From Bacillus pinisoli (lineage in GTDB: Bacteria; Bacillota; Bacilli; Bacillales; SA4): 56,624 nt of DNA. A model generated the notes under the pieces. That model had not been told where the DNA came from and ran no database searches. It saw only the letters and a list, made by a program, of their open reading frames with translations. Where the stretch lies: the NCBI RefSeq assembly GCF_023036475.1, contig NZ_JAJQKI010000021.1:1-56624 (forward strand), in the 5' to 3' direction. The position numbers and the translations under genes were made by a program. Below, in pieces: positions 29,615 through 35,862 of this stretch (position 1 is the stretch's first letter; each line of letters opens with the position of its first letter).

Positions 29615-31207
29615 GTGAACGTGCTTACATCACATAAACAAACATTTTGGCATGGAGCAATGCTCCTTACATTAGCTGGATTAGTGTCAAAAGTGCTGAG
29701 TGCTATATACCGTGTACCTTTTCAGAATATCGTCGGAGATATTGGATTTTATATCTACCAGCAGGTCTATCCTTTTTACGGAATTGCTCTTGCCCTTTCT
29801 CTATACGGGTTCCCTGTTGTAATCTCTAAGTTACTATCAGAAAAAAAGGAAAAAAGTACACTGACTAGCCAAGCAATTATTGTCATTAGCTTTTGTTCTT
29901 TATTTATCATTGGTTTTATCATCTTTTTCGTATTATTTCAGTTTTCTTCACAGCTTGCGAACATCATGGGAGATCCTTACTTACATCTACCTATTGAGTT
30001 GGTGGCATTTACATTTTTGTTAGTCCCTTTTATTTCTGTTCTGCGTGGCTATTTTCAGGGTCATGAAAACATGCTACCCACTGCGTTATCCCAAATCGCT
30101 GAGCAATTAATTAGAGTAGGGACCATTCTAATACTTGCCTATATTCTTGTTAAAAGCGATTTTACTTTATATGAAGTCGGAGCAGGTGCAGTATTGGGTT
30201 CTCTTACTGGTGGGTTTGCAGCCGTTGCGATTTTACTACTATTTAAAAAAAGAATTACGGGAGGTCATTTTTTTCAAGAGTATAAAGGTATCTTTACCTT
30301 AAACAATATAAAAACCTTCCCTTTTAAACTCCTCTTGCTAAATAGCGTGGCTATTTGTATTACCGGTCTTACCCTTGTGCTAATGCAGTTGGTGGATTCA
30401 CTCACTTTATATAATGGTCTGCTCATTTCAGGAAGTAGTGCTGAGGAAGCAAAAGTAATGAAAGGTATATTTGACCGAGGACAGCCGTTATTACAGCTTG
30501 GTGTGGTCTTATCCACTTCGCTTTCTTTATCACTTGTACCAATGATCGCAAAAGCCCAAACTAATAATCAATCAACATTGATTGTGAAGCATTCAAGGAT
30601 GGCAGTTAAAATAAGTATAATTGTCGGCGCAGGGGCGACATTCGGTTTAATTGCTATTATGGAACATACAAACAAGATGTTATTTAGAAATATGGATGGT
30701 TCATTCATCCTTTCAGTTTTAAGTATATCTATTCTACTAACATCAATTAGTCTAACAGGCTTAGCCATTCTTCAAGGTTTAGGGTACGTTAGTCAATCTG
30801 CTTGGGCTGTTATTGCCGGAGTCATCATGAAATGGCTTTTTAATAGCTTGCTTATACCTTTATACGGATCACTCGGTGCAGCCATTTCTACAGTTTTATC
30901 TGTCGGTGTCGTTGCTGGAGTGACAGGACTGTTTCTATACCGTGCGATACAGAATCAATCTATTATTCAGTTTTACGCTTTTGTGAAGGCTTGTATAGCG
31001 GGAATAATCATGGTTAGCTTAATTAAAGGTTATGAATGGTTGTTCTTTTCCTATTTGGCAAGTAACAGAATATCAAGTACCATTTTCTCTTTATCAAGCG
31101 TAATTATCGGAGGAATCGTTTTCATAGTTGTATTGTACTTCTTAAGAATTTTTAGTAAGGAAGAGTTAGTAGAGTGGCCGGTCATTCAAAAATGGGTGAA
31201 AAAATAA
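29615..31207 (+). CDS. yabM: Polysaccharide flippase-family membrane protein (YabM)
   Basis: A 530-residue integral membrane protein of the MOP/MATE exporter superfamily (polysaccharide synthase, SpoVB-like). About 14 hydrophobic helices are visible, starting FWHGAMLLTLAGLVSKVLSA with the typical ISR-like first loop YRVPFQNIVGDIGFYIYQQV. Relatives move lipid-linked sugars; the substrate here is unknown. The start is GTG 29615 (MNVLTSHKQTF) with AAAGGAAA 7 nt upstream; the longer frame from 29492 runs through the spoVT terminator. It is first in a run ending at divIC. Confidence 0.88.
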   Translation: MNVLTSHKQTFWHGAMLLTLAGLVSKVLSAIYRVPFQNIVGDIGFYIYQQVYPFYGIALALSLYGFPVVISKLLSEKKEKSTLTSQAIIVISFCSLFIIGFIIFFVLFQFSSQLANIMGDPYLHLPIELVAFTFLLVPFISVLRGYFQGHENMLPTALSQIAEQLIRVGTILILAYILVKSDFTLYEVGAGAVLGSLTGGFAAVAILLLFKKRITGGHFFQEYKGIFTLNNIKTFPFKLLLLNSVAICITGLTLVLMQLVDSLTLYNGLLISGSSAEEAKVMKGIFDRGQPLLQLGVVLSTSLSLSLVPMIAKAQTNNQSTLIVKHSRMAVKISIIVGAGATFGLIAIMEHTNKMLFRNMDGSFILSVLSISILLTSISLTGLAILQGLGYVSQSAWAVIAGVIMKWLFNSLLIPLYGSLGAAISTVLSVGVVAGVTGLFLYRAIQNQSIIQFYAFVKACIAGIIMVSLIKGYEWLFFSYLASNRISSTIFSLSSVIIGGIVFIVVLYFLRIFSKEELVEWPVIQKWVKK

Positions 31208-31251
31208 GTAATACTTAAAACGATTAGTAAAGAGTGAGAGGAGGAAGGAAT

Positions 31252-32715
31252 ATGTCACATTCGACCATTTATGTGTTGGGGTTAGGGGCAGGTGAACTGG
31301 ACCAACTTACAATGAAGATGTATAAAAGGATTAAGCAGTGCCCCCAATTATATGTAAGAACGAAAGAGCATCCTATTATTATTGAGCTAGAAAAAGAGGG
31401 TGTTAGCATTACTGGGTTTGATTATGTCTATGAAAAACATGATCAGTTCCATCACGTATATCAAGAAATCGTCGACACGATTTGTGAAAAAGCAAAAGTA
31501 GAGGACATCTTCTATGCTGTACCAGGACACCCGTTAGTAGCAGAGAAAACAATTGAACTATTACTAGAGAAGCGTAAAGAAGGTTATCAAGTTATTATTG
31601 AGGGTGGCAGTAGCTTTCTTGATCCGATGTTTACAGCTCTTGAGATTGATCCGATAGAAGGTTTTCAGCTTGTGGATGGGACTGATTTTCGAGTATCCCA
31701 ATTAGAGCTTTCCCAGCACATGCTCATTTGTCAGGTATATGATCAATTTGTCGCATCTGATGTGAAGCTTGGATTAATGGAACGTCTACCAGATGATTTT
31801 GAGGTTTATATTGTAACAGCTGCAGGCACGTCTACTCAGGATGTGAAAAAGGTACCTTTGTATGAGTTAGATCATGGGATGAATATAAATAATCTAACAA
31901 CTGTCTACATACCACCCGTTAAAGATCAAACCCTGCTATATCAGGAGTTTAACTCCCTGCGATCGGTGATAGCTGCTTTAAGAGGCCCGGATGGATGTCC
32001 ATGGGATCAAGAGCAAACACATAAAAGCTTAAAACCGTTCTTATTGGAAGAAACATATGAAGTACTAGAGGCTATCGATGAAGAGGATGATGATCACCTT
32101 GTAGAAGAATTAGGCGATGTACTTTTACAAGTCATGCTTCATGCTCAAATTGGTGAGGATGAAGGTTGGTTTACTATTCAAGATGTCATCAAGGGTGTTA
32201 CAGATAAGATGATAAGAAGGCACCCTCATGTATTCGGGAACCAAGTGGCAGAGAATGCAGAAGATGTAACGAAGCTTTGGGACGAAATGAAGTACGAGGA
32301 AAATCAAAGAGTTCGAGAAGAATCTTTGCTTGATCAAATTCCTAAAAGTCTACCAGGACTATTAGCTGCCAAGGAAATTCAAAAAAAAGCAGCAAAAGTA
32401 GGGTTTGATTGGAAGGAAGTCGCTCCAATTTGGGAGAAGATTAATGAGGAACTAGAAGAATTTAAAATTGAGATAAGACAGGATCCTACAAGTGAACAGG
32501 CGTTAAAGGAGTTTGGAGATATTTTGTTTGCACTAGTAAACCTAGCTAGGTTTTATAAAATTGACCCAGAGCTCGCCATTCTGCAAACGAATAGGAAGTT
32601 TAAGAAACGGTTTCAATATATCGAACAGCAAGTCAAAGTAAGAAAGTTAAAAATGGAAGAGATGTCACTTGAAGAACTAGACCAAATCTGGGAAGAAGCA
32701 AAGGAACTTGAATAG
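31252..32715 (+). CDS. yabN: YabN: SAM methylase-like plus MazG pyrophosphohydrolase fusion
   Basis: A 487-residue two-domain protein. Residues about 1-220 form a tetrapyrrole-methylase-like domain (IYVLGLGAGELDQL, VPGHPLVAEKT); residues about 230-487 hold two MazG modules, the first with the metal motif EETYEVLEAID and EELGDVLLQV. MazG domains hydrolyse NTPs to NMP and PPi; the B. subtilis protein has such house-cleaning activity, while the job of the N-terminal domain is unknown. ATG 31252 follows GAGAGGAGG. Confidence 0.92.
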   Translation: MSHSTIYVLGLGAGELDQLTMKMYKRIKQCPQLYVRTKEHPIIIELEKEGVSITGFDYVYEKHDQFHHVYQEIVDTICEKAKVEDIFYAVPGHPLVAEKTIELLLEKRKEGYQVIIEGGSSFLDPMFTALEIDPIEGFQLVDGTDFRVSQLELSQHMLICQVYDQFVASDVKLGLMERLPDDFEVYIVTAAGTSTQDVKKVPLYELDHGMNINNLTTVYIPPVKDQTLLYQEFNSLRSVIAALRGPDGCPWDQEQTHKSLKPFLLEETYEVLEAIDEEDDDHLVEELGDVLLQVMLHAQIGEDEGWFTIQDVIKGVTDKMIRRHPHVFGNQVAENAEDVTKLWDEMKYEENQRVREESLLDQIPKSLPGLLAAKEIQKKAAKVGFDWKEVAPIWEKINEELEEFKIEIRQDPTSEQALKEFGDILFALVNLARFYKIDPELAILQTNRKFKKRFQYIEQQVKVRKLKMEEMSLEELDQIWEEAKELE

Positions 32716-32731
32716 AAAGTAGGGGAATTGT

Positions 32732-33007
32732 GTGCGACTAGATAAATTTTTAAAAGTATCTCGTTTAATTAAGAGAAGAACCTTGGCGAAAGAAGTAGCG
32801 GATCAAGGGCGTATTACTATTAACGGAGTAGAAGCAAAAGCTAGCTCCAACGTGAAGGTTGGCGATACCTTAACCATTCGTTTCGGTCAGAAGCTTGTCA
32901 CCATTAAGGTTGATTCAATCCAGGAAACAACCAAGAAAGAACTTGCCGCACAGCTCTATACAGTCGAAAAGGAAGAAAAAATTTCAACGGATGATGCTCT
33001 CTCCTAG
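32732..33007 (+). CDS. rqcP: Ribosome quality-control factor RqcP (YabO)
   Basis: A 91-residue S4-domain protein like Hsp15. B. subtilis RqcP binds stalled 50S-peptidyl-tRNA complexes and supports RqcH-dependent alanine tailing. The RNA-binding S4 core MRLDKFLKVSRLIKRRTLAK and GRITINGVEAKASSNVKVGD is complete; the acidic tail is variable. The start is GTG 32732 after TAGGGGAA. It is close behind yabN, probably in one transcript. Confidence 0.94.
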   Translation: MRLDKFLKVSRLIKRRTLAKEVADQGRITINGVEAKASSNVKVGDTLTIRFGQKLVTIKVDSIQETTKKELAAQLYTVEKEEKISTDDALS

Positions 33008-33012
33008 AGAGC

Positions 33013-33043
33013 TTGTTCTAAATTTAGGATTGGCTCATATAAT
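33013..33043 (+). promoter_or_regulatory. Possible sigma-E promoter of yabPQ
   Basis: CATATAAT (33036-33043) resembles the sigma-E -10 (CATACAnT), and yabP/yabQ are sigma-E genes in B. subtilis. No good -35 (kmATATT) is visible; a sigma-A reading with TATAAT is equally possible. Confidence 0.35.
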
Positions 33044-33078
33044 GACTACAAAGTCATTTATTAGTGGGGGATGAATCC

Positions 33079-33384
33079 ATGAGTCAATACTATGATATGG
33101 GCACACAAAACAAAACGAATACGCCAGAACATGATGTCATCATGAGAGGAAGACGCTTGTTAGACATTACAGGAGTAAAGCAAGTAGAAAGCTTTGATAA
33201 TGAAGAGTTCTTGTTAGAAACGGTCATGGGGATTTTGGCCATCAGGGGTCAAGGATTACAAATGAAAAATCTGGATGTTGATAAAGGAATCGTGTCCATC
33301 AAAGGAAGAATTTTCGATATTATCTATCTAGATGAGCAGCACGGGGAGAAGGCTAAAGGACTCTTTAGCAAGTTATTCCGATGA
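33079..33384 (+). CDS. yabP: Spore cortex/morphogenesis protein YabP
   Basis: A 101-residue YabP/YqfC-family protein required for spore formation in B. subtilis, made in the mother cell under sigma-E. The family core DVIMRGRRLLDITGVKQVES and the MxLExxxG-like strand FDNEEFLLETVMGILAIRG are clear; it is predicted mostly beta. ATG 33079 follows GTGGGGGA by 8 nt. It overlaps yabQ by four bases (ATGA). Molecular activity is unknown. Confidence 0.93.
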   Translation: MSQYYDMGTQNKTNTPEHDVIMRGRRLLDITGVKQVESFDNEEFLLETVMGILAIRGQGLQMKNLDVDKGIVSIKGRIFDIIYLDEQHGEKAKGLFSKLFR

Positions 33385-33980
33385 GCCTCACTGTTCAGTT
33401 TTATACCATGCTTGCCATGTTTGGAATGGGAAGTTGGGTAGGAGCAGCGTTAGACACGTATGGTCGCTTTTTAAAGCGGCCAGAACGTGCAAATTGGGTT
33501 GTATTTATAAACGATATTATCTTCTGGGTGGTACAAGGCCTCATCATATTTTATACGTTATTGGTCGTAAATGAAGGGGAACTTCGCTTTTATGTGTTCC
33601 TAGCGTTATTATGTGGATTTGCCGCCTATCAAAGTTTATTCCAATCCTTATACAAACGATTTTTAGAACAAGTGATTTTGCTTGTTGTTAACACATATAA
33701 ATTTTTCGCAAAGCTCGTAACTGTCTTGATAATTAATCCAATTCGCTATATAATCCAGTTGCTACTTGTTTTTTTAATTGGGGTATGGAAGTTATTACTC
33801 GTCATAACTATGTCTATACTCAAAGTCATATATACTCCAATAAAGTGGGTTGGAATCCTATTATGGAAGCTCACTCCTAAAAAGATTAAAATCTTTTTCT
33901 TTAAAGTGGCAGGAATTTTCAAAAAAATAAAGAATTTGAAAGTGATATGGCAAAAATTGTGGAATAAATTACGCAGTTAG
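33381..33980 (+). CDS. yabQ: Spore cortex membrane protein YabQ
   Basis: A 199-residue membrane protein, the YabQ family needed for cortex formation and located at the outer forespore membrane in B. subtilis. At least four or five hydrophobic helices are seen (FYTMLAMFGMGSWVGAAL, VFINDIIFWVVQGLIIFYTL, FYVFLALLCGFAAYQSLF, and later ones), followed by a lysine-rich cytosolic tail. Longer at the C-terminus than some homologues, with extra hydrophobic repeats. The ATG overlaps the yabP stop, so they are coupled. Confidence 0.92.
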   Translation: MSLTVQFYTMLAMFGMGSWVGAALDTYGRFLKRPERANWVVFINDIIFWVVQGLIIFYTLLVVNEGELRFYVFLALLCGFAAYQSLFQSLYKRFLEQVILLVVNTYKFFAKLVTVLIINPIRYIIQLLLVFLIGVWKLLLVITMSILKVIYTPIKWVGILLWKLTPKKIKIFFFKVAGIFKKIKNLKVIWQKLWNKLRS

Positions 33981-33998
33981 GAGGTTTCTAAAACGAGC

Positions 33999-34382
33999 AT
34001 GGATTCATTTAGCAATGACAAAATCAAAAAAATCCAGTCAGACTATTATAAAATTGTAGAGCAACGAGAAAAGCTCGTTTTACATCGACGTCGTGGTCTA
34101 ATTAGGCGATTAACTGCATTTGGTATTATTGTGGGAATTTTATCCTATATTATGATATCAACTTTTCTTTCACAAATTGCAACATATGAAAATAAATTAG
34201 AAGAGAGAGATCAGTTGAAGGCTGAACTCCAAGATATGCAAGACAAGCAAGTGAAATTAGAAGATGAGATTGTCAAACTCAATGATGATGAATATATCGC
34301 AAAGATAGCTAGACGTGATTATTTCTTATCAGAAGACCATGAAATTATCTTCTCAATACCTGAGGAAGAGACGTCTTATTGA
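33999..34382 (+). CDS. divIC: Cell division protein DivIC
   Basis: A 127-residue bitopic FtsB-like division protein that works with FtsL and DivIB at the septum. A basic cytosolic N-terminus (to about 42) is followed by one membrane helix (about 45-66) and an extracellular coiled coil (KLEERDQLKAELQDMQDKQV) ending in YIAKIARRDYFLSEDHEIIF. The nearest Shine-Dalgarno, AGGAGG at 33979-33984, is 14 nt from ATG 33999, unusually far, and no in-frame alternative start lies between. The downstream promoter -35 overlaps its stop codon. Confidence 0.94.
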   Translation: MDSFSNDKIKKIQSDYYKIVEQREKLVLHRRRGLIRRLTAFGIIVGILSYIMISTFLSQIATYENKLEERDQLKAELQDMQDKQVKLEDEIVKLNDDEYIAKIARRDYFLSEDHEIIFSIPEEETSY

Positions 34383-34408
34383 CACTACAAATTCTAATTA
34401 GGTATAAT
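34379..34408 (+). promoter_or_regulatory. Sigma-A promoter of yabR
   Basis: TTGACA (34379-34384), 18 bp, TATAAT (34403-34408). The -35 overlaps the divIC TGA stop codon. Confidence 0.8.
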
Positions 34409-34455
34409 AAAAGCAATTTGATTTTTGATTTAATCTAAGGAGGAGCAATTTTTTT

Positions 34456-34902
34456 ATGTCAATTGAAGTAGGCAGCAAGTTACAAGGTAAGGTAACAGGG
34501 ATTACGAACTTCGGAGCATTTGTGGAGCTGCCAGGAGGTTCAACTGGGCTAGTTCATATTAGTGAAGTAGCGGATAACTATGTTAAGGACATTAATGAGC
34601 ACTTAAAAGTTGGAGATGAAGTTGAAGTTAAGGTCATTAATGTAGAGAAGGACGGAAAGATTGGACTTTCTATCAAGAAGGCAAAGGAAAGACCACCACA
34701 AGCAAACACATCTTCACGTCCACCAAGCTCACAACGTCCTCGTAATTCCAACCGTCAAGGTGGAGGTTATCGAGACCAACGCGAACAAGAAACGTTCGAA
34801 CAAAAAATGAATCGCTTTTTAAAGGATAGTGAAGATCGTTTAACTTCCCTAAAACGTCATACAGAATCTAAGCGTGGCGGACGCGGGGCAAGACGTGGAT
34901 AA
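34456..34902 (+). CDS. yabR: S1-domain RNA-binding protein YabR
   Basis: A 148-residue protein with one S1 (OB-fold) RNA-binding domain at about 1-75 (GSKLQGKVTGITNFGAFVEL, GLVHISEVADNYVKDI, VGDEVEVKVINVEKDGKIGL), resembling the S1 module of polynucleotide phosphorylase. The C-terminal half is basic, rich in Arg/Gly/Ser/Pro and probably disordered. Function is not established; an RNA- or ribosome-related role is inferred. AAGGAGGAGC precedes the ATG, and it has its own promoter and terminator. Confidence 0.92.
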   Translation: MSIEVGSKLQGKVTGITNFGAFVELPGGSTGLVHISEVADNYVKDINEHLKVGDEVEVKVINVEKDGKIGLSIKKAKERPPQANTSSRPPSSQRPRNSNRQGGGYRDQREQETFEQKMNRFLKDSEDRLTSLKRHTESKRGGRGARRG

Positions 34903-34945
34903 TAATATTGCTGTCTATCATCATGATAAATAGATTGTTCTATGT

Positions 34946-34981
34946 GTAAAAGAGAGGGCCAATAGGCGCTCTCTTTATTTG
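34946..34981 (+). terminator. yabR terminator
   Basis: AAAGAGAGGGCC (34949-34960) with GGCGCTCTCTTT (34965-34976), one mismatch, AATA loop, short T-rich tail. Confidence 0.75.
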
Positions 34982-35170
34982 TGTGTGGATATAGTGGGTA
35001 TTCGATTGATTAGGGGAGGTGTTACGCTTCTCTGGTTTGATATCGACGAAAAGAATATAGATATCAACGAAATCTAAATTTTATCTACTAGCTTTACTCA
35101 TTTATCTAACAAAATATCTGTTTTATCTACCAAGTTTAAGGATCTTTTTGATATGTTAGTGTTTATTTCT
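34982..35170. other. Spacer with no recognised content
   Basis: About 190 bp between the yabR terminator and the repeat array. I see no gene, promoter or hairpin that I would defend. Confidence 0.4.
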
Positions 35171-35467
35171 AAGCTCCAGCTAACTTGCTTGTCGGAACTA
35201 AACGAGGCACTTCCGCTTTTCTGGTCTAGCGTAAGTGCCTAGTTCCTCGAGTCAAATAACCCTTGCCAAATAAAAGGGAAAAGCACCTTTTCTTCGCCAA
35301 GGAACATTTGCTTGTCGGAACTATACGAGGCACTTCCGCTTTTCTGGTCTAGCGTAAGTGCCTAGTTCCTCGAGTCAAATAACCCTTCCAGATAAAAGGA
35401 CAGAACACCTTTTATTCTGGAAGGGACATTTGCTTGTCGGAACTGAGCGAGGCACTTCCGCTTTTCT
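35171..35467 (+). repeat. Hairpin repeat family A, tandem array of two full copies and one partial
   Basis: A partial right half (35171-35224) is followed by full copies at 35225-35347 and 35348-35467, period 123 bp. Outer arms are nearly identical in the copies (GCGTAAGTGCCTAGTTCCTCGA against TCGGAACT...ACGAGGCACTTCCGC). The inner stems differ but each self-pairs: CCTTGCCAA with TTCGCCAAGG in the first, CCCTTCCAGATAAAAGG with CCTTTTATTCTGGAAGGG in the second. The array ends about 50 bp before the tRNA promoter. Confidence 0.92.
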
Positions 35468-35513
35468 ATACGTCGACATTATTTACTATTCGTTGTTTCT
35501 CGACAAAACGTTG

Positions 35514-35542
35514 TTGACATTTTGGTCTACCGATTGTAATAT
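35514..35542 (+). promoter_or_regulatory. Sigma-A promoter of tRNA-Met
   Basis: TTGACA (35514-35519), 17 bp, TAATAT (35537-35542), ending 25 bp before the tRNA gene. Confidence 0.85.
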
Positions 35543-35567
35543 AGCAATTGTGTTTGAATATTATTAT

Positions 35568-35641
35568 GGCGGTGTAGCTCAGCTGGCTAGAGCGTACGGT
35601 TCATACCCGTGAGGTCGTGGGTTCGACTCCCTCCGCCGCTA
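35568..35641 (+). tRNA. tRNA-Met (anticodon CAU), elongator type
   Basis: A complete cloverleaf: acceptor GGCGGTG with CGCCGCT, D arm GCTC/GAGC, anticodon stem TACGG/CCGTG with loop TTCATAC (CAT at 35602-35604), T loop TTCGACT, discriminator A at 35641. It resembles the B. subtilis elongator tRNA-Met between yabR and spoIIE and lacks initiator features. The T stem GTGGG/CCCTC has a U-U mismatch at its second pair. CCA is not encoded; TCA follows. The tRNA-Glu found next to it in B. subtilis is absent. Confidence 0.95.
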
Positions 35642-35647
35642 TCATTA

Positions 35648-35680
35648 AAAAACTGTATCTATTATAGATACAGTTTTTTT
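35648..35680 (+). terminator. tRNA-Met terminator
   Basis: Perfect 12-bp stem AAACTGTATCTA (35650-35661) with TAGATACAGTTT (35665-35676), then a T run. Confidence 0.93.
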
Positions 35681-35763
35681 GTTGTATTGCGCGGATTTTA
35701 TAGTCCAAAAGAATACTAGATTTTTAAAAAATATCCCAGAATCTGTTCTCTTTAAGTGAAAAT

Positions 35764-35829
35764 CGTCGAACGATTTCTTAGGCTTGTCCTCTTCTTTTGA
35801 CAAAATACTAGAAATCCTTTCGTTATAAT
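35764..35829 (+). promoter_or_regulatory. Spo0A-activated long-spacer promoter of spoIIE
   Basis: TTGACA (35797-35802) and TATAAT (35824-35829) are separated by 21 bp rather than 17, the hallmark of the Spo0A~P-activated spoIIE and spoIIG promoters of B. subtilis. A near-consensus 0A box CGTCGAA lies at 35764-35770, and a TTTTGTC-like box overlaps the -35 on the other strand. Confidence 0.8.
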
Positions 35830-35862
35830 TACAATCAACTATATTCGCTGGGGGAGATATTT

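Noticed and set aside
35171..35467. Possible CRISPR array
   Set aside because: The repeats are about 123 bp, imperfect and palindromic over their length, and there are no short uniform spacers and no cas genes.
35358..35612. Open reading frame of 84 codons on the + strand
   Set aside because: It runs through the hairpin repeat, the tRNA promoter and into the tRNA-Met gene, and has no ribosome binding site or family resemblance.
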